From: Actinomycetota bacterium
GTDB taxonomy: Bacteria > Actinomycetota > Acidimicrobiia > Acidimicrobiales > Ilumatobacteraceae
Assembly: GCA_009711295.1 (NCBI GenBank)
Contig: WLST01000014.1
Location: 1 to 32,255 of the forward strand
Direction of reading: 5' to 3'
Length of the DNA: 32,255 nucleotides
Under the pieces are notes generated by a model, which was not told the DNA's origin, searched no databases, and worked only from the letters and a program-made list of their open reading frames with translations. Both the position numbers and the translations under genes were made by a program. This document shows positions 16,998-23,554 of this stretch, piece after piece (the stretch's first letter is position 1; each line of letters starts with the position of its first letter).

Positions 16998-18074
16998 ATG
17001 GAGGTGTCTGTGCGCCTGGTGGGCTCCGCCGCCTTCAAAGCGGTTGAGACGAGTGAACCTCGTCTGGCGGGTTCGATTCCCGTCCACCTCCGCCACTCGT
17101 GGAAGTTATTCCTGCTTGCGCTCTTGGGGTTCTGGTTGTTGAGCCCGACAAGCAGCGCGCATGCCGACCCTGCACAACCGGGGAATACGCGCAGTGTTGT
17201 TACCGAAATATCGCCAACGACAAGTGCAATTGAAGTTTCCATTGTTGGCGTTGACGCTTTTGTAAAAATGAAAGTACAGCTAGGGCATAGTGCTGAAGTC
17301 ATTGGTTACGACGAAGAGCCTTATTTACGTATTGATGAAAAGGGCCGCGTGTTTGAAAACTCATGGTCTCCTACCACGGTCATTAATCAGACTCGATATG
17401 GAACAGGCAGCACTATTCCCACGAATTATGTGAGTACCGATGCGCCAACCTGGCGACAAATAGCAAGCAATGGCGAGGCAATATGGCACGACCATCGCGT
17501 GCATTGGATGAGCCCGTTAAAGCCAGCAGTTGTGAACGACGACGGGTTAGTGCAAGATTGGCAAATCGACATGACAGTTGATGGCGCAGTCACTGCAGTA
17601 CTAGGGAATTTATATGTGGAAGATGCGCCAGGCTCATGGTGGTGGCTACTTGTTATTCCTGCTGGGGCCAGTGTGTTCTTGATGAAAAAGCGATTGCATC
17701 ACGTTGCTCTTGCAGGAGTGAGCGCTGCATTGGTGGTTCTCGGAGTTGTGCAGTATTTCTCACTGCCAAGCCCTGCCCGCGATACTCCGTCGCTCATTGC
17801 ACTCGGAGGTGTTGCGTTATTGCTCGTGTTGGTAGCAATAACAGTGCGCAGCGAAGAATTTGTTGCAGCATTCTCTACTGCAGCGGGTGTTGCAATTGTT
17901 GTTGCTATCGCTTTGCACCGCAACCAGATGAATCATCGCTTTGTACCAGGCATGGGTGATGCGTGGTCTGTACGAGTCATTCTTCCTATTGCCCTGGGTT
18001 GTGCATCAATTGCAATTTGGCATGGGCTCAATGCATTGTTGCGTGTACCGCAACCTTTGGCAGATGAAAGCTAA
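16998..18074 (+). CDS. Conserved exported/membrane protein, 5' end encoded across tRNA-Sec
   Basis: The open frame gives 358 residues from the ATG at 16998. About 32 N-terminal residues are encoded by the tRNA-Sec sequence. After them comes a good signal peptide (RHSWKLFLLALLGFWLLSP, cleavage after AHA before DPAQ). An extracytoplasmic domain of about 150 residues follows, with GYDEEPYLRI, NQTRYG and HDHRVHWM motifs. About six hydrophobic segments follow from about residue 210 to 350. I recognise the general type, an uncharacterised actinobacterial membrane protein, but not a function. No ATG or GTG lies in frame between the tRNA and the signal peptide. The candidates are TTG at 17124 or CTG at 17112, which would clip the signal peptide. 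The gene is convergent with the sigma-factor gene, six bases apart. Confidence 0.75.
   Translation: MEVSVRLVGSAAFKAVETSEPRLAGSIPVHLRHSWKLFLLALLGFWLLSPTSSAHADPAQPGNTRSVVTEISPTTSAIEVSIVGVDAFVKMKVQLGHSAEVIGYDEEPYLRIDEKGRVFENSWSPTTVINQTRYGTGSTIPTNYVSTDAPTWRQIASNGEAIWHDHRVHWMSPLKPAVVNDDGLVQDWQIDMTVDGAVTAVLGNLYVEDAPGSWWWLLVIPAGASVFLMKKRLHHVALAGVSAALVVLGVVQYFSLPSPARDTPSLIALGGVALLLVLVAITVRSEEFVAAFSTAAGVAIVVAIALHRNQMNHRFVPGMGDAWSVRVILPIALGCASIAIWHGLNALLRVPQPLADES
17000..17095 (+). tRNA. selC: tRNA-Sec (anticodon UCA), CCA encoded
   Basis: The gene has an acceptor GGAGGTG pairing with CACCTCC, discriminator G and an encoded CCA at 17093-17095. The anticodon arm GCCGC-CTTCAAA-GCGGT gives anticodon UCA, which reads UGA. 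A long variable arm AGACGAG/CTCGTCT forms seven pairs. The T-arm is GGCGGG-TTCGATT-CCCGTC. Acceptor plus T-stem make 13 stacked pairs, the bacterial tRNA-Sec value, and the 96-base length matches selC. The D-arm pairing is imperfect by eye. A class II tRNA with UCA anticodon, G73 and these proportions is not tRNA-Ser or tRNA-Leu. It implies that selA, selB, selD and at least one UGA-containing gene lie elsewhere. Confidence 0.95.
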
Positions 18075-18080
18075 GGAAGC

Positions 18081-19019
18081 TTAAACAGCAAGTAGGTCGC
18101 GTGCGCCGGTGTCGCTTGACGGGTGGCGCAACTTGCTCATGGCACGAGCTTCAATTTGGCGAATGCGCTCACGTGTGAGGTTGAAGTGGTCGCCCACTTC
18201 TTCCAACGTGCGTGGTTCGCCACGGTCGAGACCAAAGCGCAATTTCAAGATTTCGCGTTCGCGCTCGTCGAGCGGAGCAAGGAGTCGCTGAATTTCTTCT
18301 GGCAACAATGCAGTGGCAGCAACTTCAAAGGGCGACTCTGCGGAGCGGTCTTCCACCACGTCGCCAAGTTCAGCATCGCCATCTTCACGCAATGGCTCAG
18401 ACAGCGAAAGAGGTTCAGCAGCAAAGCGCAATGCCTCGGTCACTTTGTCTTCTGGCATTTCCACTTCTTTAGAAAGTTCAGCCAAAGTTGCAGGGCGACC
18501 ATATTTCAATTCGAGTCGTGAGCGAGCCTTTTGCAAACGTGCAAGGGTGTCGCCAGCGTGAACTGGAAGGCGAATGGTGCGCCCAGTGTTGGCAATACCG
18601 CGAGTGATGGCCTGACGGATCCACCATGTTGCGTACGTAGAGAATTTAAAACCTTTGCGCCAGTCGAATTTTTCCACGGCGTGCATGAGGCCGAGGTTGC
18701 CCTCTTGAATGAGGTCGAGGAGTGGCAAGCCAGATGCTTGGTACTTCTTGGCAATAGACACCACGAGACGCAGGTTGGATTGCACAAAGGCGCGCTCGGC
18801 GGTTTCGCCTTCTTTAGCGGCGCGCTTTAATTCGCGCTTCTTAGTAGGCGAGAGAGTTTTTTCTGTTTCGGCAAGTTCAACTTGCGCTTCTTTGCCAGCT
18901 TCGATGGCTTTGGCTAAACGAACTTCGTCGTCTTTCGTGAGCAGGGCATATTGGCCAATGTCGGTGAGGTATAGCCGAACAAGGTCTTCCTCATCGCGGT
19001 CGACACGGTCCTTAGCCAT
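18081..19019 (-). CDS. Sigma-70 family RNA polymerase sigma factor (RpoD/SigB-like)
   Basis: This 312-residue sigma factor starts with region 1.2 (DLVRLYLTDIGQYALLTKDDEVRLAKAIE). Region 2 has NLRLVVSIAKKYQASGLPLLDLIQEGNLGL and the -10-reading segment RKGFKFSTYATWWIRQAI. Region 3 follows (IRLPVHAGDTLARLQKARSRLE). Region 4 ends with the helix-turn-helix RTLEEVGDHFNLTRERIRQIEARAMSKLRHP. It lacks a long region 1.1, so it is more likely a group 2 (SigB/HrdD-like) factor than the main SigA, but in a small genome it could be the principal one. GGGAG a few bases before the ATG at 19019 is a good ribosome binding site. It would read promoters with a TAnnnT -10 of the kind found across this window. Confidence 0.95.
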   Translation of the reverse strand: MAKDRVDRDEEDLVRLYLTDIGQYALLTKDDEVRLAKAIEAGKEAQVELAETEKTLSPTKKRELKRAAKEGETAERAFVQSNLRLVVSIAKKYQASGLPLLDLIQEGNLGLMHAVEKFDWRKGFKFSTYATWWIRQAITRGIANTGRTIRLPVHAGDTLARLQKARSRLELKYGRPATLAELSKEVEMPEDKVTEALRFAAEPLSLSEPLREDGDAELGDVVEDRSAESPFEVAATALLPEEIQRLLAPLDEREREILKLRFGLDRGEPRTLEEVGDHFNLTRERIRQIEARAMSKLRHPSSDTGARDLLAV

Positions 19020-19042
19020 GAATGCTCCCTCTCAGCCCAATA

Positions 19043-19057
19043 TTCCCCAGCGGGGAA
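19043..19057. promoter_or_regulatory. Perfect inverted repeat in the sigma-factor leader
   Basis: TTCCCC-AGC-GGGGAA is an exact six-base inverted repeat with a three-base spacer, between the putative -10 (19066-19071) and the ribosome binding site of the sigma gene. It may be a hairpin near the 5' end of the mRNA or an operator. Confidence 0.4.
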
Positions 19058-19065
19058 CCCGCCTT

Positions 19066-19071
19066 ACGATA
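19066..19071 (-). promoter_or_regulatory. Putative -10 element of the sigma-factor gene (TATCGT)
   Basis: TATCGT on the minus strand would start transcription near 19059, giving a leader of about 40 bases that includes the inverted repeat and the GGGAG ribosome binding site. Confidence 0.35.
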
Positions 19072-19114
19072 CCGACGCCATGTGGCGTGGCAACCATGAT
19101 TGAGCCGATTTCTG

Positions 19115-19120
19115 TAACGT
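19115..19120 (+). promoter_or_regulatory. Putative -10 element of the YccA-family gene (TAACGT)
   Basis: TAACGT, seven bases, then the ATG at 19128. The AGGAG inside the gap is only two bases from the ATG, too close for a normal ribosome binding site, so leaderless initiation is the better reading. Confidence 0.45.
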
Positions 19121-19127
19121 AGGAGAT

Positions 19128-19970
19128 ATGGCGAATCCACTCTTGAACGAGAAGTCAATGAAGCAGGCAGTGCAGCGCGGCTGGGCAGCCTCAGAAGCCG
19201 ATGCCGGTACGGCGAAAAGCCCAAAAACCGAGACAATTGCACCACTTTCCGATGGTCCGGTGAGCCCGTGGGGAGGAACCCGCGCAGCGGGCGACACTAT
19301 GACCGCGAGCGGTGCAGCAACAGCTACCTTGACGCTTTTGGCACTGTTGGTGGGCGCTGCAACATTTGGTTGGAGCCTCGTGAGCGAACCCGCTGCCGGC
19401 CAAGTGCAGTTTCCGGCCTGGATTCTTGCGGGCGTGCTCGTGGGCTTGGTATGTGCCATTGGTGCAAGTTTTCGTCCGCAGTACGCACGAATACTCGGCC
19501 CTATTTATGCCATTGCCGAAGGTGTTGTTGTGGGCGCCGTTTCACGTGCTTACAGCATTGAATACAGCGGCATTGTTTTGCAAGCAGTTGGAGCAACGCT
19601 CGGAGTTTTTGTGGCGATGTTGGTGATGTACCGCACGGGCATCATTCGCGTGAACGATAAATTTCGTCGCGTAGTAATGAGCGCCATGGTGGGCTTGCTC
19701 ATTTTTTACGGTGTGTCATTTCTCTTCAACCTGCTTGGCGCAAACATTACGTTTTTTAATGACGCCAGCTTGCTAGGAATTGGCTTCAGTATTTTCGTTG
19801 CTGGTCTTGCTGCAGCAAACTTGGCACTCGATTTCGACTTCATTGAGCGCGGTGAAAAAGAAGGACTACCCAAACAAATGGAGTGGTTTGCAGCACTTGG
19901 TGTGGTCATCACACTCGTGTGGCTGTATCTCGAAATTTTGCGCTTGCTAGCGAAGCTGCGCGAAAACTAA
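19128..19970 (+). CDS. Bax inhibitor-1/YccA family membrane protein
   Basis: This 280-residue protein has a hydrophilic N-terminal tail of about 60 residues, then seven hydrophobic segments between about 60 and 275. It ends with the family's conserved last part: GLAAANLALDFDFIERGEKEGLPKQMEWFAALGVVITLVWLYLEILRLL, where the acidic pair in DFDFIE matches the pore and pH-sensing aspartates of BI-1-type channels. Bacterial relatives are linked to calcium or proton leak and membrane-protein quality control, but the physiological role in Actinobacteria is not settled. It diverges from the sigma-factor gene. Its stop shares two bases with the stop of the opposing small DksA-like gene. Confidence 0.92.
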   Translation: MANPLLNEKSMKQAVQRGWAASEADAGTAKSPKTETIAPLSDGPVSPWGGTRAAGDTMTASGAATATLTLLALLVGAATFGWSLVSEPAAGQVQFPAWILAGVLVGLVCAIGASFRPQYARILGPIYAIAEGVVVGAVSRAYSIEYSGIVLQAVGATLGVFVAMLVMYRTGIIRVNDKFRRVVMSAMVGLLIFYGVSFLFNLLGANITFFNDASLLGIGFSIFVAGLAAANLALDFDFIERGEKEGLPKQMEWFAALGVVITLVWLYLEILRLLAKLREN

Positions 19971-20173
19971 AGCGAGGAAATACTGCGCGCAGTAGGTTGC
20001 GCAGCAAGAAGTGCGCTGGGCAGCTCTTGGCCGGTTGTTTCGCAGGTCCAATATGTGCCGGCCTCGAGGCGGGCAAGTGCTGTTTCGACGTCGGCAAGAT
20101 CTTTCTCAATGGTGTCGAGGTCGACAGCGTCGGGGTTGATTTCTGGGGCTGACGATGCAAACTCATTTTCCAT
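19967..20173 (-). CDS. Small DksA/TraR-like protein with degenerate zinc finger
   Basis: This encodes 68 residues. DLDTIEKDLADVETALARLEAGTYW is the coiled-coil end and GTYGxC approach of the DksA/TraR family, followed by TCETTGQELPSALLAAQPTAR, which aligns with CexCGepIPxxRLxAxPxAR. Only the first of the four zinc cysteines remains: the CxxC partner is Gly and the C-terminal pair is missing. The protein should not bind zinc in the usual way. Small DksA-type proteins act in the RNA polymerase secondary channel or, when shorter, are of unknown role. A TAACCT hexamer seven bases before the ATG at 20173 supports the start. It shares bases of its TAG stop with the YccA-family stop. Confidence 0.8.
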   Translation of the reverse strand: MENEFASSAPEINPDAVDLDTIEKDLADVETALARLEAGTYWTCETTGQELPSALLAAQPTARSISSL

Positions 20174-20180
20174 AGGGCAG

Positions 20181-20186
20181 AGGTTA
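20181..20186 (-). promoter_or_regulatory. Putative -10 element of the DksA-like gene (TAACCT)
   Basis: TAACCT on the minus strand, seven bases, then the ATG at 20173, with no ribosome binding site in between. Confidence 0.45.
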
Positions 20187-20208
20187 GTACTTCTCTTGCC
20201 GTGGCAGA

Positions 20209-20214
20209 TAGTGT
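20209..20214 (+). promoter_or_regulatory. Putative -10 element of the cyclophilin gene (TAGTGT)
   Basis: TAGTGT, eight bases (TGCTTTCT), then the ATG at 20223. The gap has no Shine-Dalgarno sequence. This helps choose that ATG over the long upstream open frame. Confidence 0.4.
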
Positions 20215-20222
20215 TGCTTTCT

Positions 20223-20786
20223 ATGTCAAGTGCACCAGCTTTCCCACCTTTCGACGGATCCGCCCCACAGCAACAAAAGTTTGCGGCTTACCCTGAAATG
20301 GGTATCGACCCAGCCAAGCGTTACACCGCAACGATGGAAACTTCAATGGGAACCATGGTCATTGCTCTCGACCCCATCAAGGCTCCAAAAACGGTGAACA
20401 GTTTCGTGTTCCTCGCCTTGAATCATTATTTCGACGGCATCATTTTTCACCGCATCATTAATGGTTTTGTTTGCCAAGGTGGCGACCCCACAGGCACAGG
20501 TACGGGTGGCCCGGGTTACCGCTTCGAAGATGAGCTTCCATCCGCTGGTCAGTATCAAGTGGGTTCATTCGCAATGGCCAATGCTGGGCCAAACACCAAC
20601 GGCTCACAGTTCTTCATCATCTCAGGCCCCGATGGCTGCCGCTTGCCGCCTGCATATGCATTGTTCGGTCAAGTTGTGAAAGGTCTCGAAGTTGTCGACG
20701 CAATGCAAAAAGTTGCAACAGGTTCTGGCGATCGTCCAAAAACCGACGTGGTTATCAACTCGGTCACCATTACCGTCGCCGACTAA
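20223..20786 (+). CDS. Cyclophilin-type peptidyl-prolyl cis-trans isomerase
   Basis: This is a 187-residue cytoplasmic cyclophilin that would catalyse proline isomerisation during folding. After a short Pro/Gln-rich N-terminus, the core runs from about residue 30. It has FHRIINGFVCQGGDPTGTGTGGPGY with the catalytic Arg, then FEDE, GSFAMANAGPNTNGSQFFI, and a last strand VINSVTI. There is no signal peptide or transmembrane helix. The frame stays open upstream to 20055, but that part lies antisense to the DksA-like gene and does not look like protein, so the ATG at 20223 is chosen. Its stop is three bases before the GTG of the next gene, so the two are probably co-transcribed. Confidence 0.95.
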   Translation: MSSAPAFPPFDGSAPQQQKFAAYPEMGIDPAKRYTATMETSMGTMVIALDPIKAPKTVNSFVFLALNHYFDGIIFHRIINGFVCQGGDPTGTGTGGPGYRFEDELPSAGQYQVGSFAMANAGPNTNGSQFFIISGPDGCRLPPAYALFGQVVKGLEVVDAMQKVATGSGDRPKTDVVINSVTITVAD

Positions 20787-20789
20787 TTC

Positions 20790-21560
20790 GTGGCACCGCT
20801 CGTTGCAGTTGCGGGTCGCACAGCAAGTGCGGGGAAAGTTTCTCGCGATGCTGCAACCTTTGCTGGGCAACGTTATTTAGATGCACTTCTTCGTGCGGGT
20901 GGTGAACCGTGTGTTGTAACGCCACGTGAGTTAACTGCTGATTCTGCACAAGAAATAATGAGCGCCTGCGATGCGTTGTTGCTCACGGGCGGCCCCGACG
21001 TAGACCCAGCGTTATATAGCCACGAGCCTCACCCGCGTACGTACGGTGTCAATGCTCTACAAGATCACTTTGAAATGGCGTTACTGCATGCAGCGATGTT
21101 GCTGAATAAACCAGTTCTCGCGGTTTGTAGAGGAATTCAATTGGTCAACGTGGCACTTGGTGGAACCTTGCACCAGCACATTGATGACGACACCACAGTT
21201 GCGCACAAGCCAGTGAACTTTCCCGACGGTGAAGAGTTTGCCATTCATTCCGTGCGCATTGCTGAAGGTTCTCAAGTGCATCGTGTTGTTGGTGCTACTG
21301 ATATTGACGTTGCATCATTCCATCACCAAGCAATTGATGAACTTGGCGCAGGGCTCACTGCAGTTGCGTGGTCGAGCGATGGATTCATTGAGGCTGTAGA
21401 ACACAACACAAGTTGGTTACTTGCAGTGCAATGGCATCCGGAAGATACGGCCGCGCATGACCCTTATGCACAGGCTCTTTATGATGCAGTAGTGGGTGCA
21501 GTTAAGTCGCCATCAATTGCCCAGCGAAATGTACGTGTAATTACATCGCCTAAGGGCTGA
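20790..21560 (+). CDS. Class-I glutamine-amidotransferase-like hydrolase (PuuD family)
   Basis: This 256-residue protein starts at GTG and belongs to the gamma-glutamyl-GABA hydrolase family (peptidase C26). The nucleophile is C113 in VLAVCRGIQLVNVALGGTLHQ. The rest of the triad is H216 and E218 in VQWHPED. LLLTGGPDVDP (about 64-73) and SFHHQAI are also family marks. PuuD removes the glutamyl group from gamma-glutamyl-GABA in putrescine breakdown, but relatives act on other gamma-glutamyl compounds and no other Puu gene is here, so the substrate is open. It follows the cyclophilin gene by three bases. Its last 82 bases overlap the end of the opposing DUF2236 gene. Confidence 0.9.
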   Translation: MAPLVAVAGRTASAGKVSRDAATFAGQRYLDALLRAGGEPCVVTPRELTADSAQEIMSACDALLLTGGPDVDPALYSHEPHPRTYGVNALQDHFEMALLHAAMLLNKPVLAVCRGIQLVNVALGGTLHQHIDDDTTVAHKPVNFPDGEEFAIHSVRIAEGSQVHRVVGATDIDVASFHHQAIDELGAGLTAVAWSSDGFIEAVEHNTSWLLAVQWHPEDTAAHDPYAQALYDAVVGAVKSPSIAQRNVRVITSPKG

Positions 21561-22369
21561 GCTACAACGTATTCAGTGAGCGGAAGATACGGCAGTCGCA
21601 GTGGAAAGCGCGACCATGCAGGAAGAAGCGACACTGCTGCAGCAGCGATGAGTGAATATGCAGCACGTGCAGGGAATTCCAGTGGTGGTTGAATAATGAG
21701 GTATCGCGCTGCATCACGTGCTTCTTTTGTTGATTTCAATTCACTGCGGAATTCGGCAAGTTGTTTGCGCAGTTCACGTTCGGTGGTGGGCGGGTTCGGT
21801 ACACCGAGTGCGCTGGCAATGACCGACACATCAGCCACGTATCCATCACGATCTTTTTGGTCGAGAGGGGTGGCGCCGTAGCGCTGGTAGGCGCTCAAAA
21901 AACTGTCGACTTCAGCAACATGCACCCACAACAAAAGGTGCGGGTCATTTGCCGAGTAGGGCCTGCCATCGGGGGCAACGCCGGTCACGCGCTCGTGAAC
22001 CGCAAGCACGCGATTCACCGCAGCTTGCGCCACGTCGGCTGTGCCAAAACTGGTAGATGCCAAAAAGTCGGCAGTGCGCTGCAAGCGGCCCCAGGGGTCG
22101 GCCTTGTAGTCGGAGTGAATAGCAACACCAGCCATGGCAAGTGGGTGCAGCGACTGGAAGAGGAGTGCCCGTAATCCGCCAATAAACATCGAGGCGTCAC
22201 CATGAACGCGGTAAATGGGTCGGTCGGGAGTAAACCAGCGCGGGCCGGGGGCCGACATGAGGTCTTGAGCCTTGGTGGCACTATCGGGGCCCACCACGCG
22301 TTCACGAATATTGTTCGCGATGAGTTGGCGTACCGATTCAATGCATTCGGTGAGCTCAATGGATGCCAT
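21479..22369 (-). CDS. MpaB/DUF2236-family oxygenase-like protein
   Basis: This 296-residue protein has the marks of the rubber-oxygenase/MpaB' (DUF2236) family. It has an N-terminal GPGPRWF-like start (SAPGPRWF), then VHGDASMFIGGLRALLFQSLHPLAMAGVAIHSDYKADPWGRLQRTADFL, and later DPHLLLWVHVAEVDSFLSAYQRYG. Family members, such as the Lcp and MpaB groups, bind b-type haem through conserved His and Arg/Lys residues; the H in LHPLAM, H in IHSDY and H in WVHVAE are candidates. The substrate of most members is unknown. The C-terminus runs antisense into the PuuD-like gene for 82 bases. It diverges from the AI-2E-family gene across a palindromic promoter-like site. Confidence 0.88.
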   Translation of the reverse strand: MASIELTECIESVRQLIANNIRERVVGPDSATKAQDLMSAPGPRWFTPDRPIYRVHGDASMFIGGLRALLFQSLHPLAMAGVAIHSDYKADPWGRLQRTADFLASTSFGTADVAQAAVNRVLAVHERVTGVAPDGRPYSANDPHLLLWVHVAEVDSFLSAYQRYGATPLDQKDRDGYVADVSVIASALGVPNPPTTERELRKQLAEFRSELKSTKEARDAARYLIIQPPLEFPARAAYSLIAAAAVSLLPAWSRFPLRLPYLPLTEYVVAQPLGDVITRTFRWAIDGDLTAPTTAS

Positions 22370-22383
22370 GGGCTTATCTTGAC

Positions 22384-22393
22384 AGCGTACGCT
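22384..22393. promoter_or_regulatory. Palindromic divergent promoter element AGCGTACGCT
   Basis: This perfect ten-base palindrome presents TACGCT on both strands. On the plus strand TACGCT (22388-22393) is six bases before the ATG at 22400. On the minus strand it would start transcription about eight bases before the ATG at 22369. One DNA element can thus serve as -10 for both genes. Confidence 0.45.
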
Positions 22394-22399
22394 TCACTT

Positions 22400-23551
22400 A
22401 TGTCGTCTCCAGGTGAAGAAAACATACCCCAGTCGGAAAAAAATCGAGTCGGGTCCACACGGTGGCTCATACGAGCAGCCTTCATTTTTTGGGGTGGGTT
22501 CTTAGTAATGGTGGCAACACGCCATTCCATTAACCGTCTGACGAACCTCTTCATTTTATTACTGGTATCACTCTTTCTCGCCTTTGCTATTGAGCCAGGT
22601 GTCAACAAATTAGAAGCACGTGGCTGGAAACGTGGTCGGGCAACAATCAGTATTGTGCTGAGCGTTGTTGTTATCGCAGTCGCATTTTTGGCACTGTTCG
22701 GCACACTTGTCGCAAGCCAGATGGCAGACCTCTTGCAAAACAGTGAGAAATATGTGAATGAGTCGGTGTCTTTTATTAATGACACGTTCAATGCAAACAT
22801 TGATCCACAAGAAGTGAACGACAAAATTTCAGACCCCAATGGGCCAGTGCAGAAATTTATTAACTCACAGCAAGACAAAGTAGTCACATTGTCGGTGAAG
22901 GCACTGGGTGCTTTGTTGCAAGCATTCTCAGTTTTGCTCTTCACCTATTACATCGTTGCTGATGGTCCAAAACTGCGGCGAGCTTTATGTTCGCGATTAG
23001 CCCCCGACAGACAACGCCGAGCGCTTGCAGGTTGGGAAATTGCTGTCAGCAAAACAGGTGGCTATTTGTATTCGCGGGCTCTGCTCGCATTGCTGTCGAG
23101 CTTCTTTCACTGGATTGCGTTCCAGGCAATCGGTACACCAGCACCTATTGCAATGGCGCTGTGGGTGGGTGTGGTGTCACAGTTCTTGCCCGTCGTAGGA
23201 ACCTATGTTGCAGGAGTACTTCCTCTTGTTTTGAGTTTTGTGAATCACCCAGCCTCTGCACTATTTGTTGTTGGGTTCATCGTGATTTATCAGCAAGTAG
23301 AGAACTATCTCTTTTCACCACGCATCACCGCTCGCACCATGGAGTTGCACCCAGCGCTGGCATTCGGTGCGGCAATAGCTGGCGCAGCAGTTCTGGGGCC
23401 AGTAGGAGCGGTACTTGCATTGCCAGGGGCTGCAATGATTCAGGCAATTTCTAGTGAGTGGGGAATACGCCACGATGTAATTGAAAGCCCGCTCACGTAT
23501 GTTGTGCCAGCCAAAGAACGCGTGCGTCGCGCGAAGAAGAATCGCAATTAA
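22400..23551 (+). CDS. AI-2E transporter family permease
   Basis: This 383-residue membrane protein of the AI-2E/PerM family has about eight helices. An N-terminal pair covers about 22-75. A soluble segment (about 105-165, with the family's typical amphipathic stretch) is followed by the YYIVADGPKLRRAL helix end, and a C-terminal group includes FHWIAFQAIGTPAPIAMALWVGVVSQFLPVVGTYVAGVLPLV and QQVENYLFSPRI. Despite the name, members move diverse small molecules or ions and the substrate here is unknown. The frame is open upstream to 22202, but that part is antisense to the DUF2236 gene. The ATG at 22400, with TACGCT six bases before it, is the best start. Confidence 0.9.
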   Translation: MSSPGEENIPQSEKNRVGSTRWLIRAAFIFWGGFLVMVATRHSINRLTNLFILLLVSLFLAFAIEPGVNKLEARGWKRGRATISIVLSVVVIAVAFLALFGTLVASQMADLLQNSEKYVNESVSFINDTFNANIDPQEVNDKISDPNGPVQKFINSQQDKVVTLSVKALGALLQAFSVLLFTYYIVADGPKLRRALCSRLAPDRQRRALAGWEIAVSKTGGYLYSRALLALLSSFFHWIAFQAIGTPAPIAMALWVGVVSQFLPVVGTYVAGVLPLVLSFVNHPASALFVVGFIVIYQQVENYLFSPRITARTMELHPALAFGAAIAGAAVLGPVGAVLALPGAAMIQAISSEWGIRHDVIESPLTYVVPAKERVRRAKKNRN

Positions 23552-23554
23552 GTA

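Noticed and set aside
17000-17095. tRNA-Ser or tRNA-Leu as identity of the class II tRNA
   Set aside because: The anticodon is UCA in a CTTCAAA loop, and the acceptor plus T stem and total length match tRNA-Sec.
17099-17160. GTG at 17099, just after the tRNA CCA, as start of the membrane-protein gene
   Set aside because: It is in a different frame from the signal peptide and conserved domain, and that frame gives no plausible product.
18065-18082. Hairpin AAGCT-AAGGA-AGCTT between convergent genes as a terminator
   Set aside because: The stem is only five bases and has no T run on either strand.
22015-22944. Minus-strand frame of 309 codons antisense to the AI-2E-family gene and overlapping the DUF2236 gene
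   Set aside because: The composition is not protein-like. It covers two well-supported genes and shows no family motif.
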